From an uncultured bacterium (GTDB lineage Bacteria; Actinomycetota; Coriobacteriia; Coriobacteriales; Coriobacteriaceae): DNA of 64,000 nucleotides. Below the pieces are notes generated by a model. It had not been told where the DNA came from. It worked only from the letters and a program-made list of their open reading frames with translations, and ran no database searches. Location: positions 1 to 64,000 of the forward strand of contig CAJMLY010000001.1 of the NCBI GenBank assembly GCA_905214425.1, read 5' to 3'. Numbering within the stretch: position 1 is the stretch's first letter; the number at the start of each line of letters is the position of its first letter. Below, piece after piece: positions 52,551 to 62,340 of the stretch. A program made the translations under genes and the position numbers.

Positions 52551-55127
52551 ATGTGCGATCGCACAGATCATAAGGACGAGATTCCTGCCTACGACGCGCA
52601 GGCCATTGAGTCCCGGTGGATGAAGGCCTGGGAGGACTCCAACCTCTTTGCTGTCGACACCGACGACAGCAAGCCCAAGAAGTATGTGCTCGAGATGTTC
52701 CCGTATCCGTCGGGCGACCTGCACATGGGCCACGCGCGCAACTATACCATCGGCGATGCCATGGCCCGTCAGGCCCGCATGCGCGGCTACGACGTGCTGC
52801 ATCCCATCGGCTTCGATGCCTTTGGCCTGCCCGCCGAGAACGCCGCCATCAAGCACAACACGCAGGCTGCTGCCTGGACGTATAAGAACATGGACCAGGC
52901 GCTCGCCACGATGAAGCGCATGGGTTTCTCCTACGATCTGGATCGCATGGTCAAGACCTGCAGCCCCGACTACTACCGCTGGGGTCAGTGGATCTTTGAG
53001 AAGATGTGGGAAAAGGGCCTGGTCTATCGCAAGAAGAACCCGGTCAACTGGTGCCCCACCTGTAAGACCGTTCTGGCCAACGAGCAGGTCACCGAGGGTA
53101 AGTGCTGGCGCTGCGGCACCGAGCCCGAGAAGCGCGACCTTGAGCAGTGGTACTACAAGATCACCGAGTACTCTCAGGAGCTGCTCGATGACTTGGAGAA
53201 GCTCCCCGGCTGGCCCGAGCGCGTCAAGCAGATGCAGGCCAACTGGATCGGTCGCTCCGAGGGCGCCGAGGTCGACTTTACCCTGTGCGACAAGGATGGC
53301 GAGCCCATCGAGGGCGACGAGGGCAAGATCACCGTCTTTACCACGCGTGCCGATACGCTCTTTGGCGTCTCCTTCTTTGTCCTGGCTCCCGAGTACGCCG
53401 GTCTGCACGAGCTCGTCGAGGGCACGGAGTACGAGGAGGCCGTCACCAAGATCGTCGAGGACTCCAAGCATATCTCTGCCGTCGAGCGTGCCCAGGGCAC
53501 CCTCGAGAAGCACGGTGCCTTCACGGGCCGCTATGTGGTAAACCCCGTCAACGGCGAGAAGGTCCCCGTGTGGGTTGCCGATTATGTCGTTGCCGACTAC
53601 GGTACCGGTGCCGTCATGGCCGTTCCCTGTGGCGACCAGCGCGACTTTGAGTTTGCCCGTAAGTACGACCTGCCGATCGTGCCGATCATCCTGGACGATG
53701 ACGATCGCGCTGCCGTCGAGGCCAGCGGCGAGACCATCGATACCTTCCATGCCGAGACCGTCGACTGGGATTGCGCTCACGCTGCCGAGGGCACGCTCGT
53801 CCAGTCCGGCAAGTACACTGGCATGCGCGGCGGTAAGCACTCCGAGGGTGAGGCTGCCATCGTGGCCGACCTCGAGGCCATGGGCTGCGGTCGTCGCAAG
53901 GTCGAGTTCCGTCTGCGCGACTGGCTCATTTCCCGTCAGCGCTATTGGGGCAACCCCATCCCGGCCATCCACTGCGAGCACTGCGGCATCGTGCCCGTGC
54001 CCGAGGATCAGCTGCCGGTGACGCTGCCCGAGAACCTGGACCTGGGCGCCGGCGAGACCCTCGCCGAGTGCAAGGAGTTCTACGAGACCACCTGCCCGGT
54101 CTGCGGCCGCCCGGCCAAGCGCGAGACCGATACCATGGACACCTTCACCTGCTCCAGCTGGTATTACCTGCGCTATACCGACCCGCACAACACCGAGCTG
54201 CCCTTCTCCCGCGAGGCCGCCGACCGCTGGATGCCTGTCGATAACTACATCGGCGGCATCGAGCACGCCATTCTGCACCTGCTCTACAGCCGCTTCTTTA
54301 CTAAGGCACTGCGCGACCTGGGCCTGCTGAGTGTGGACGAGCCCTTCACCAACCTGCTGTGCCAGGGCATGGTCAAGGACGAGAACGGCGACACCATGTC
54401 CAAGTCCAAGGGCAACGTCGTGCCCCCGAGCTCGGTCATTGAGCCCTACGGCGCCGACACCATGCGTCTGGCGATCCTGTTTATCGCCCCGCCCGAGAAG
54501 GACTTCGACTGGGATCCCAAGGCCGTCGAGGGCGCCAACCGCTTCATCAAGCGCGCCTGGCGTATCGTTTGGCAGCTCGTCCAGTCCGGCGACGCCAACG
54601 TGGCCTTCGACAAGTCCGCGCTCGATGAGGTTGCGATGAAGCTCTATCGCGAGCGTCACCGCACCATCGCCAAGTGCACCGAGGACTTCGATCGCGGCCA
54701 GTTCAACACCGCCATCTCGGCCGTCATGGAGCTCGTCAACGCGGCGAGTGCCTACCTCAACGCCACCGAGGGTACCGCCCGCGACAAGGCGCTGTGCTAC
54801 GGCGTGGCTAAGGATATCGTGAGCGTCCTTGCCCCCATCTGCCCGTTCTGGGCCGACGAGCTGTGGCACGAGGCACTCGGCTGCGAGGGCAACGCCTACA
54901 CCGCCGCCTGGCCTGAGTTCGACCTGGCCGAGTCCATCGAGGACACGGTGCAGATCGTCGTCCAGGTGCTCGGCAAGGTCCGTGGCCGCATCGACGTCGC
55001 CCGCGATGCCTCCAACGAGGAGATGCAGGCTGCCGCCGAGGAAGCCGTTGCCAAGTGGCTCGAGGGCAAGACGGTCGTCAAGGCCATCTGCGTGCCCGGC
55101 AAGCTGGTCAACCTGGTGGTCAAGTAA
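52551..55127 (+). CDS. leuS: Leucyl-tRNA synthetase
   Basis: This 858-residue class I synthetase has FPYPSGDLHMGHARNY (the HIGH motif as HMGH at residues 58-61), zinc cysteines CPTC/CWRC and CEHC/CPVC, the editing domain with TTRADTLFGVSF, and TMSKSKGN near residue 615 in place of KMSKS. AAGGAGC precedes ATG 52551. An in-frame start at 52428 lies in the palindrome and is rejected. Monocistronic, with a terminator at 55158. Confidence 0.97.
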   Translation: MCDRTDHKDEIPAYDAQAIESRWMKAWEDSNLFAVDTDDSKPKKYVLEMFPYPSGDLHMGHARNYTIGDAMARQARMRGYDVLHPIGFDAFGLPAENAAIKHNTQAAAWTYKNMDQALATMKRMGFSYDLDRMVKTCSPDYYRWGQWIFEKMWEKGLVYRKKNPVNWCPTCKTVLANEQVTEGKCWRCGTEPEKRDLEQWYYKITEYSQELLDDLEKLPGWPERVKQMQANWIGRSEGAEVDFTLCDKDGEPIEGDEGKITVFTTRADTLFGVSFFVLAPEYAGLHELVEGTEYEEAVTKIVEDSKHISAVERAQGTLEKHGAFTGRYVVNPVNGEKVPVWVADYVVADYGTGAVMAVPCGDQRDFEFARKYDLPIVPIILDDDDRAAVEASGETIDTFHAETVDWDCAHAAEGTLVQSGKYTGMRGGKHSEGEAAIVADLEAMGCGRRKVEFRLRDWLISRQRYWGNPIPAIHCEHCGIVPVPEDQLPVTLPENLDLGAGETLAECKEFYETTCPVCGRPAKRETDTMDTFTCSSWYYLRYTDPHNTELPFSREAADRWMPVDNYIGGIEHAILHLLYSRFFTKALRDLGLLSVDEPFTNLLCQGMVKDENGDTMSKSKGNVVPPSSVIEPYGADTMRLAILFIAPPEKDFDWDPKAVEGANRFIKRAWRIVWQLVQSGDANVAFDKSALDEVAMKLYRERHRTIAKCTEDFDRGQFNTAISAVMELVNAASAYLNATEGTARDKALCYGVAKDIVSVLAPICPFWADELWHEALGCEGNAYTAAWPEFDLAESIEDTVQIVVQVLGKVRGRIDVARDASNEEMQAAAEEAVAKWLEGKTVVKAICVPGKLVNLVVK

Positions 55128-55157
55128 GCGCTGCGTGCATAGCTGACATGTAAAAGC

Positions 55158-55192
55158 GAGGGGCGATTCCGCAGGGAGTCGCCCCTCTTTTT
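55158..55192 (+). terminator. leuS terminator
   Basis: GAGGGGCGA pairs with TCGCCCCTC, with extra pairing inside, followed by TTTTT. Confidence 0.92.
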
Positions 55193-55277
55193 GGATATGG
55201 ATACTTGTGACAACACCCAATTATCCATTTCTTGTGGAGAACCTGTGCTCACGCTGACCTGCGGGTTTGTGTTGTGG

Positions 55278-55306
55278 TTGCACGTTTGTGCAGGTATTGG
55301 TATAGT
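55278..55306 (+). promoter_or_regulatory. Promoter of the rimP-nusA-infB operon
   Basis: TTGCAC at 55278-55283 and TATAGT at 55301-55306 are separated by exactly 17 bases. It reads towards rimP, with a predicted start near 55312. Confidence 0.75.
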
Positions 55307-55333
55307 TTGCTTGCAAATGAAGTTGTAATTGAA

Positions 55334-55364
55334 AGAAGTGGGGTTTCGGCCCCGCTTCTTTTTT
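55334..55364 (+). terminator. Intrinsic terminator inside the rimP leader
   Basis: AGAAGTGGGG pairs with CCCCGCTTCT around a short TTTCGG loop, followed by TTTTTTG. It begins only about 22 bases after the predicted start and ends 20 bases before rimP, so the operon can be expressed only by read-through. Confidence 0.85.
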
Positions 55365-55384
55365 GTATGGATGGAGGTGCCGCA

Positions 55385-55879
55385 ATGGTCAAGACCAAGA
55401 CCGAGCAGGCGATCATCGACGCGCTCGAGGCCGTCGCTCCCCAGCACGATGTCGACATCGTCGACGTCGAGCTCGTGGGTGCCACCAAGGCCCCCTGCGT
55501 GCGCGTGCGTATCGAGGGTGCCGAGGGTCAGAGCCTGTCGCTCAACGACGTCACGGCCAACACCAAGTGGGTCGGAGATGTGATTGAGGAGCTCGATCCC
55601 ATCTCTTCGAGCTATACGCTCGAGGTGTCGAGCCCGGGTATGGCGCGCCCGCTGCGCCGCCCGTGCGACTTTGCCCGCTTTGTGGGCGAAAACTGCGAGC
55701 TCACCTCCACCGCCACCGAGGGCCGTCGCAAGTACGCCGGCAAGATTGCCGCCGCCACCGAGACGAACGTGACCCTCGAGCTCGAGGACGGCGAGTCCGT
55801 TACCCTCGATTTTTCTGATGTTAAAAAGTGCAAGTTGAAGCCCACCTACGACTTCAAGCCCGCGAAGGAAGGAAAGTAA
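55385..55879 (+). CDS. rimP: Ribosome maturation factor RimP
   Basis: This 164-residue protein is needed for 30S subunit maturation. It has the N-terminal alpha/beta domain (VDIVDVELVGATKAPCVRVRI) and the C-terminal SH3-like domain, with YTLEVSSPGMARPLRRPCDF between them. GGAGG lies six bases before ATG 55385. It is first in the operon with nusA, one base upstream. Confidence 0.93.
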   Translation: MVKTKTEQAIIDALEAVAPQHDVDIVDVELVGATKAPCVRVRIEGAEGQSLSLNDVTANTKWVGDVIEELDPISSSYTLEVSSPGMARPLRRPCDFARFVGENCELTSTATEGRRKYAGKIAAATETNVTLELEDGESVTLDFSDVKKCKLKPTYDFKPAKEGK

Positions 55880-55880
55880 G

Positions 55881-57128
55881 ATGGCAGCATCCGACATGAT
55901 GTCCGCCCTGATGGAGCTTTGCCAGGAGAAGCACATCGACCAGCTCTACCTGATCGACCGCCTGGAGCAGTCGCTCGCCAAGAGCTATGCCGAGATCCTG
56001 CATCTTGAGTGGGGCGCCAAGGTGACCATCGACCGCACCACCGGCAAGATCTACGTCTACCGCCTGGAGCCGATCGACGATTCCATGGACGAGGAGGGCA
56101 ACTTCACCGAGTTCGAGGAGATCGACGTCACCCCCAAGAACACGAGCCGCATTGCTGCCCAGCACGCCAAGGCCGAGATCAACGCCATCGTGCGCAACTC
56201 CGCCCGCGAGCAGATCTACGAGGAGTTCTCCGGCCGCATCGGCGACCTCATCAGCGGTACCGTGCTGCAGTCCACGCCCGACTTCACGATCGTCAAGATC
56301 CGCGAGGGCGTCGAGGCCGAGCTTCCGCACTTCGACCAGCGTCGTTACGAGAACGAGCGCAACGAGCGTCCGTTGGGTGAGCGCTACCTGCACAACCAGC
56401 ACATCAAGGCCGTGATCATCGACGTTCGCGACCCCAACTCCAACCTGCAGCCGGTTCGCGGCGAGCACAGCCGTCCGCCGATTGTCATCTCCCGTACCCA
56501 CCCCGAGCTCATGCGTCGTCTGTTTGAGCAGGAGGTGCCCGAGATCTATGAGGGCACCGTCCAGATCAAGTCGATCGCCCGTGAGCCCGGCCAGCGCTCC
56601 AAGGTCGCCGTCCACTCGCTTGACGATCGTCTGGATCCCGTGGGCGCCTGCGTCGGCCCCAAGGGCAGCCGTGTTCGCGCTGTCGTGGGCGAGCTCCGTG
56701 GCGAGCGCGTCGACGTCATCCTGTGGGATGCCGATCCTGCCGTCTATGTCGCCAACGCCCTGTCGCCCGCTAAGGTCACCCTCGTCCTCATCGACGAGGA
56801 GAAGGCCTACGCCGGCGTCATCGTGCCCGACGACCAGCTGTCCCTCGCCATCGGCAAGGAGGGCCAGAACGCCCGCCTCGCCGCGCGCCTGACCGGCTGG
56901 CACATCGACATCAAGTCCGAGACGCTTGCCGCCGACATCCTCAAGAACGTTCCCGTTCACGAGGAGCCCGCTGCCGACCTGATCGGTGACGAGGAGGACG
57001 AGGACGTCCGCCGCTGCGAGTACGTGTCCGAGGACGGCATCCAGTGCCGCAACCAGGCTCGTCCCGGCTCCCGTTTCTGCGGTGTCCATGACACCGACGC
57101 CTTCGATGATGCGGAGGACCTGATCTAG
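55881..57128 (+). CDS. nusA: Transcription factor NusA with an unusual C-terminal zinc knuckle
   Basis: This 415-residue protein has the NusA N-terminal polymerase-binding domain, an S1 domain (GRIGDLISGTVLQSTPDFTIV), and KH1 and KH2 (DPVGACVGPKGSRVRAVVGEL, SLAIGKEGQNARLAARLTGW). After the KH domains an acidic linker leads to C379-x9-C389-x10-C400-x2-H403 (RRCEYVSEDGIQC to CGVHD), which fits a small zinc-binding knuckle not part of canonical NusA. The YlxR gene that often follows nusA is absent; infB comes next. Confidence 0.93.
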   Translation: MAASDMMSALMELCQEKHIDQLYLIDRLEQSLAKSYAEILHLEWGAKVTIDRTTGKIYVYRLEPIDDSMDEEGNFTEFEEIDVTPKNTSRIAAQHAKAEINAIVRNSAREQIYEEFSGRIGDLISGTVLQSTPDFTIVKIREGVEAELPHFDQRRYENERNERPLGERYLHNQHIKAVIIDVRDPNSNLQPVRGEHSRPPIVISRTHPELMRRLFEQEVPEIYEGTVQIKSIAREPGQRSKVAVHSLDDRLDPVGACVGPKGSRVRAVVGELRGERVDVILWDADPAVYVANALSPAKVTLVLIDEEKAYAGVIVPDDQLSLAIGKEGQNARLAARLTGWHIDIKSETLAADILKNVPVHEEPAADLIGDEEDEDVRRCEYVSEDGIQCRNQARPGSRFCGVHDTDAFDDAEDLI

Positions 57129-57137
57129 CGCGCGGTC

Positions 57138-57198
57138 GCGCCGGGCGGGTCCCGGCGCGTCTCCCACGCTCGTTCAGTCTCTAGGCACCCAAGGTGCC
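57138..57198. other. Two hairpins between nusA and infB
   Basis: GCGCCGGG/CCCGGCGC (57138-57158) and GGCACC/GGTGCC (57184-57198) are perfect short stems without T-runs. They may tune infB translation or message processing. Confidence 0.45.
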
Positions 57199-57219
57199 AG
57201 AAAGGGTAGGTGAAGTCAT

Positions 57220-59934
57220 ATGGCAAAAGTCCGTGTGTCCACCCTGGCCAAAGAGTTCGGCATGACCTCCAAGGAACTGATGGGTCATCTCGCCGACATG
57301 AAGATTCCCGCTAAGTCCGCTTCCTCCACCTTGGAGGACGCCTATGTCGCCATGGTCCGCAAGCAGCTCGCCTCGGTGATCGAGGCCCGCGCCCAGGAAG
57401 TCGAGGCCGCCAAGCAGGCCGAGGAGCAGGCAGCTGCCGCCGAGGAGGCCGCTCGCGCCGCTGAGGCCGAGCGCGAGCGCATCGCCGCCGAGAAGGCCCG
57501 CGAGGAGGAGCGCCGCCAGTTTGCCGCAGCCCAGGCTGCCGAGGAGGCTGCCCGCGCCGAGGCCGAGGCCAAGAAGAAGGCCGAGCAGGAGCGCCTTGCC
57601 CGCGAGAAGGAGGAGGCTGCCCGCGAGGCCCAGCGCCGCGCCGTTCCCGCTTCCGACTCCGGTTCGCGCTTCCGTTCGCTGCTCGACCAGATCGCCGCAC
57701 AGGAGACCGTGCTCAAGGAGAAGAAAGACGCCGAGGACAAGGCCAAGGCCGAGCGCGCCGCCGAGCGCGGTAACCGTCGTGGCGGCAACAACGACCGCCG
57801 CGGTGGCCGTCGTAACGATCGCAACGCCTCCGACAACAACTCCGAGCGCAACGCCTCCGAGAGCCGTCCGCACAGCCATCGCACCAACGCCAGCAACAAC
57901 GTCGCTGCTGGCATGGACTTCCCCAACCCCGACAAGCAGGGCAAGGGCAAGAAACGCAAGGGCGGTCACAACAACGAAGAGGACCACTACAGCCGCATGG
58001 CTCGCGAGGCCGAGGAGTACAGCCGCGAGAAGGTGCTCGAGGAGGCTCGTGCTGCCGTCGAGGAGGCCTCTCGCGAGTCCACCGGTCGCCGCAAGAAGCG
58101 CAAGGAGAAGCGCGAGCGCGAGGCTGCCAAGGCTCAGGAGGAGCGCAAGATAGAGGAGGCGCTGGCCCAGGGCGTGAACCCCGAGGACCTCGACGCCATC
58201 AAGGTCTCTCAGGGCGTTACCGTCCAGGAGCTTGCCGAGGCGCTCGACGTTCCGGCCAACGACATTATCAAGCGCCTGTTCCTGCTGGGTACGCCGCTCA
58301 CCATGACGCAGTCCATGTCCGACGACCTCGTCGAGCTTGTTGCCGACGACCTGGGCCGTCAGATCAAGATCATCACCCCCGAGGAGGAGAACACCTTCTC
58401 GTTCTACGACGATCCCGCCGACCTCAAGCCGCGCGCCCCGGTTGTCACCGTCATGGGTCACGTCGACCACGGCAAGACGTCGCTGCTCGACGCCATCCGT
58501 CACACTGGCGTTGCTGCCGGCGAGGCGGGCGGCATTACGCAGGCCATCGGCGCTTCGCAGGTCATGATCAACGACCGCAAGATCACCTTCATCGATACCC
58601 CGGGTCACGCTACCTTTACGGCCATGCGTGCCCGTGGCGCCAAGGTGACCGACATCGTCATTCTGATCGTGGCTGCCGACGACGGCGTCATGCCCCAGAC
58701 GGTCGAGTCGATCAACCACGCCAAGGCCGCCGGCGTTCCCATCGTCGTCGCCGTCAACAAGATCGATAAGCCGGGCGCCAACCCCGACCGCGTGCGCCAG
58801 GAGCTCACCGAGTACGGCGTCATCCCCGAGGAGTGGGGCGGACAGAACATGTTCGTCAACATCTCGGCCAAGCAGAAGATCGGCATTGATGACCTTCTGG
58901 AGACCGTGCTGCTCCAGGCAGACGTGCTCGAGCTCAAGGCTAACCCGGACACCTTTGCCTCCGGCAACGTCCTCGAGGCCAAGCTCGACAAGGGCCGCGG
59001 CTCGGTCGCTACCGTGCTCGTGACCCGCGGTACCCTGCACGTGGGCGATACGCTGGTCGCCGGCCTTACCTACGGCCGCGTCCGCGCCATGCTCGACCCC
59101 AAGGGTCGCGCCGTCACCGAGGCCGGTCCCTCCGACGCTGTCGAGATCCTGGGCCTGCAGTCCGTGCCCAACGCCGGCGACGAGTTCCGCGTGTTCGAGG
59201 ATGAGCGCGAGGCTCGCGCCCTTGCCGACGAGCGTTCGCTCAAGGCCCGTATCGAGGAGCAGAGCCGCGTCAAGCACGTCACGCTCGAGAACCTCTTCGA
59301 GACCATTGCCGACGCCGAGGTCAAGGAGCTCAACCTGATCATCAAGGCCGACGTCCAGGGTTCCATCGAGGCCCTTCAGGACTCGCTCGACAAGATGGAT
59401 CAGTCCGAGGTTCGCATCAACACGATCCACTCCGCCGTTGGCGCCATCAACGAGACCGACGTCGTCCTGGCCGACGCCTCCAACGCCATCATCATCGGCT
59501 TTGGCGTCCGTCCCGACGGTAAGGCCCGCTCCGCCGCCGAGCGCGAGGGTGTCGAGATCCGTTGCTACGACGTCATCTACAAGTGCCTCGAGGAGCTCGA
59601 CGCGGCCCGTATCGGCATGCTCAAGCCCACCGAGGTCGAGGTCGCCACGGGTACCGCGACTGTCCTGGACACCTTCAAGGTGCCCAAAGTCGGTATCGCC
59701 GCCGGTGTCCGCGTCGAAGAGGGCGAGATCGCCGCGACCGATTCCGTGCGCCTGGTGCGCGACGGTATCGTGGTCTTCAACGGCAAGATCGCCTCGATGC
59801 GCCACTACAAGGACGAGGCCAAGAGCCTCAAGAGCGGTTCCGAGGGCGGCATTGGCCTGGAGAACTTCCAGGACATCAAGCCCGGCGACCAGATCGAGGG
59901 TTACCGCATCGACCAGGTTGCCCGTACCGAGTAA
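57220..59934 (+). CDS. infB: Translation initiation factor IF-2
   Basis: This 904-residue protein has an N-terminal IF2 recognition domain (VSTLAKEFGMTSKELMGHL), a long charged, Ala/Glu/Arg-rich low-complexity region (about 60-330) with glycine/arginine/asparagine tracts, a second N domain, the GTPase core with GHVDHGKT at 413-420, DTPGHATF and NKIDKPG, and the C-terminal domains that bind initiator tRNA. GGTAGGTG precedes ATG 57220. Confidence 0.97.
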   Translation: MAKVRVSTLAKEFGMTSKELMGHLADMKIPAKSASSTLEDAYVAMVRKQLASVIEARAQEVEAAKQAEEQAAAAEEAARAAEAERERIAAEKAREEERRQFAAAQAAEEAARAEAEAKKKAEQERLAREKEEAAREAQRRAVPASDSGSRFRSLLDQIAAQETVLKEKKDAEDKAKAERAAERGNRRGGNNDRRGGRRNDRNASDNNSERNASESRPHSHRTNASNNVAAGMDFPNPDKQGKGKKRKGGHNNEEDHYSRMAREAEEYSREKVLEEARAAVEEASRESTGRRKKRKEKREREAAKAQEERKIEEALAQGVNPEDLDAIKVSQGVTVQELAEALDVPANDIIKRLFLLGTPLTMTQSMSDDLVELVADDLGRQIKIITPEEENTFSFYDDPADLKPRAPVVTVMGHVDHGKTSLLDAIRHTGVAAGEAGGITQAIGASQVMINDRKITFIDTPGHATFTAMRARGAKVTDIVILIVAADDGVMPQTVESINHAKAAGVPIVVAVNKIDKPGANPDRVRQELTEYGVIPEEWGGQNMFVNISAKQKIGIDDLLETVLLQADVLELKANPDTFASGNVLEAKLDKGRGSVATVLVTRGTLHVGDTLVAGLTYGRVRAMLDPKGRAVTEAGPSDAVEILGLQSVPNAGDEFRVFEDEREARALADERSLKARIEEQSRVKHVTLENLFETIADAEVKELNLIIKADVQGSIEALQDSLDKMDQSEVRINTIHSAVGAINETDVVLADASNAIIIGFGVRPDGKARSAAEREGVEIRCYDVIYKCLEELDAARIGMLKPTEVEVATGTATVLDTFKVPKVGIAAGVRVEEGEIAATDSVRLVRDGIVVFNGKIASMRHYKDEAKSLKSGSEGGIGLENFQDIKPGDQIEGYRIDQVARTE

Positions 59935-59945
59935 GGGGTAGCGCT

Positions 59946-60356
59946 ATGAAGCAAACGCAGGCAACCCGCCGTCTGGGCGAGCAGCTTCGCGAGAAGCTCG
60001 GTTATATCCTGCTCTTTGAGGTTTCCGATCCGCGTCTCGACCTGGTTACTTTGACCGCGGTCGAGGTCGCGGTGGACCGTTCGTTCGCGCGTGTGTACGT
60101 GTCGTGCGATGCGAGCCGCTACGACGAGGTCATGGAGGCGCTCGCAAGCGCCAAGGGCCGTATTCGCAGCCTGTTGGCTCGCTCGCTCGATTGGCGTGTC
60201 ACGCCCGAGCTCGATTTTCGCATCGATCGCTCGACCGATGAGGCCGAGCGCATCACGCGTGCGCTGGAAAACGTTCCCGCCACGCTTGCGATCGAAAAGG
60301 ACGAGGACGGCTATCCGATAGCGGATGCCGCCCAGGAGGCAGCTTTAGATGACTAA
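59946..60356 (+). CDS. rbfA: Ribosome-binding factor A
   Basis: This 136-residue KH-like protein begins MKQTQATRRLGEQLREKLG. It includes VSDPRLDLVTLTAVEV and RSLLARSLDWRVTPELDFRID. It binds the 30S subunit late in assembly. Eleven bases after infB; it overlaps nrnA by eight. Confidence 0.93.
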   Translation: MKQTQATRRLGEQLREKLGYILLFEVSDPRLDLVTLTAVEVAVDRSFARVYVSCDASRYDEVMEALASAKGRIRSLLARSLDWRVTPELDFRIDRSTDEAERITRALENVPATLAIEKDEDGYPIADAAQEAALDD

Positions 60357-61392
60357 TTCCGCCGACCTCGCCTCGTGCGAGTCTGCAGATATTCAGCGAC
60401 GCATCCTCGAGCTCATCGAGGGTGCGTCCTCCATTGCGATTTCGGGACATACTTCTCCCGATGGCGATGCCTTGGGCTCCGTGTTGGGTCTGGGCCTTTC
60501 GCTCATGAAGTTTTTCCCCAACAAGGACATTGCGCTGCTGCTGGCAGATGATGACCCGGTTCCGCGCATCTACCGCTTTATGGAAGGCTCCGATCGCCTG
60601 GTGCCGGCATCTGCGTACACCGGCAATCCTGACCTTTTCATCTCGGTGGACGTACCGGTCGTCGAGCGTCTCAACAACTCGGCCGAGGTGCTTCGTCGCT
60701 CCAAGCATGTGGTGTGCTTCGACCACCATCCGGCGCGCGAGGAGTTTGCCGAGCTCAGCCTGAGGCGCGTTGAAGCTGCAGCCTGCGCAATGATCATCGA
60801 CCGTTTCTTGGACAATTGTGGCATTGTCGCACGTGATGGCGTTGCGACCTGCCTGCTGTGCGGCTTGGTTACCGATACCGGCCGTTTTCAGTACCAAAAC
60901 GCCGATGCCGCCGCGTTCCATGCGGCCTCGCGTCTGGTTGCCCACGGCGCCGATCCGGCGCGCGTCGCGCTCGAGGTTTATCAGAGCATGCGCGTCGAGT
61001 TTTTGCACCTCAAGTCCATCGTTATGGGCCGCATTAAGACGGTGGCCCACGGGCGCGTCGCGTATAGTTACGCGTACCAGAGTGACCTTGAGGCTTGCGG
61101 TGTCACCTCGGATGAGTGCGACGGCCTGGTCGATGTGGTGCGCTCGGTGATGGGCGTCGAGGTCTGCCTGTTCCTGAAGGGCATTGAGGGCGATACCAAG
61201 GTGCGCGGCAACCTGCGCTCAAAGGGCGACCTCAACGTGTCCGAGATTGCTGCTGCCTTTGGCGGAGGCGGACATTCCGCTGCCGCCGGTTTCTCCAACA
61301 ACGGAACGATTCTCGAGACGCTCACCGTGGCACTTCCCATGCTGGCCGAGCTGGTAGGGGAGGATCCCGCTTCGGTGACCGTCGAGCTTTAA
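60349..61392 (+). CDS. nrnA: DHH-family phosphoesterase (NrnA-type)
   Basis: This 347-residue protein has the metal-binding motifs ISGHTSPDGDALGSVLGL, FISVDVPV, CFDHHPA (DHH) and the DHHA1 motif GGGGHSAAAGF. NrnA degrades short oligoribonucleotides and dephosphorylates 3'-phosphoadenosine phosphate. It overlaps rbfA by eight bases, the usual place in this operon. Confidence 0.92.
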   Translation: MTNSADLASCESADIQRRILELIEGASSIAISGHTSPDGDALGSVLGLGLSLMKFFPNKDIALLLADDDPVPRIYRFMEGSDRLVPASAYTGNPDLFISVDVPVVERLNNSAEVLRRSKHVVCFDHHPAREEFAELSLRRVEAAACAMIIDRFLDNCGIVARDGVATCLLCGLVTDTGRFQYQNADAAAFHAASRLVAHGADPARVALEVYQSMRVEFLHLKSIVMGRIKTVAHGRVAYSYAYQSDLEACGVTSDECDGLVDVVRSVMGVEVCLFLKGIEGDTKVRGNLRSKGDLNVSEIAAAFGGGGHSAAAGFSNNGTILETLTVALPMLAELVGEDPASVTVEL

Positions 61393-61407
61393 CTTTTTGG
61401 ATGGTAC

Positions 61408-62340
61408 ATGGCTCGTCGTACGCCTTCACAACTGAATATGCTGCTCGCCGTCGATAAGCCGGTGGGCTGCACGTCCCACGATGTGGTCTCGCAATGCCGG
61501 CGCGCCCTCCATGAGCGGCGCGTCGGCCATGCCGGCACGCTCGACCCCATGGCATCCGGCGTCATGGTGGTGGGCGTGGGCCAGGCCACCCGTCTGCTGG
61601 GCATGCTAACCCTCGATACCAAAAGTTATGTCGCCGACATCTCGTTTGGCGCCGAGACCAATACCGATGACGCGGAGGGCGAGGCAGTCCGCACGGTGGC
61701 TGTTGCCAACGAGCTCCGCGATCCTGCCTATGCCCGTAAGCGCTTGGCCGCCATGCTGGGTCCGCAGATGCAGGTGCCGCCGGCGTTTTCGGCTATCTCG
61801 GTCAATGGCGTTCGCGCCTACAAGTCTGCTCGCGAGGGCAATGCGGTGGGCCTACCTCCGCGCCCCGTCGAGGTCTATGCCGCCGACCTGATCGCCGTGG
61901 GCGGCGAGGGCGATTCGTGTGTTTGGACTGTGGCGTTCTCGGTGAGCAAGGGCACCTACATTCGTGCGCTCGCTCGCGACCTGGGCCGTGCTTGCGAGAG
62001 CGCCGCGCACATTTCCGCGCTGCGCCGCACGGCCTCCGGTGTTGTTTCCATTGGCGCCTGTCATGCGGTGGAGGAGCTTTCTCCCGAGTCCGCCGTTGGC
62101 TTTGCCCTGGATCCCATTGCGGCCCTGGGCGCCACGCGTGTTGACTTGCCGGGCAATCTTGCCGACGACCTGCTCTGCGGCCGACGCATTCCCGTTGAGC
62201 GTGCGCTTGCCGATTTCGATGCCTCGAAGGCGCCGTTTGCGTTGGTGCTCGATGGGGGACTCAAGGCGCTCGCCCGCATTGAGGGTGGCCGCTTTGTCAT
62301 GGAGCACGTTTTTCCGCAGGCAATCGGCGGTGTTCGATGA
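61408..62340 (+). CDS. truB: tRNA pseudouridine55 synthase
   Basis: This 310-residue enzyme makes pseudouridine 55 in the tRNA T-loop. The catalytic Asp46 is in HAGTLDPMASG, preceded by GCTSHDVVSQ and followed by TKSYVADISFG and KGTYIRALARDLG. It overlaps ribF by four bases (ATGA). Confidence 0.95.
   Translation: MARRTPSQLNMLLAVDKPVGCTSHDVVSQCRRALHERRVGHAGTLDPMASGVMVVGVGQATRLLGMLTLDTKSYVADISFGAETNTDDAEGEAVRTVAVANELRDPAYARKRLAAMLGPQMQVPPAFSAISVNGVRAYKSAREGNAVGLPPRPVEVYAADLIAVGGEGDSCVWTVAFSVSKGTYIRALARDLGRACESAAHISALRRTASGVVSIGACHAVEELSPESAVGFALDPIAALGATRVDLPGNLADDLLCGRRIPVERALADFDASKAPFALVLDGGLKALARIEGGRFVMEHVFPQAIGGVR

Noticed and set aside
52536..55220. Long leftward open frame opposite leuS (and similar ones opposite infB, guaB and pelA)
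   Set aside because: They mirror strong coding frames on the other strand, have no ribosome sites and show the usual antisense Leu/Val/Gly/His-rich composition.
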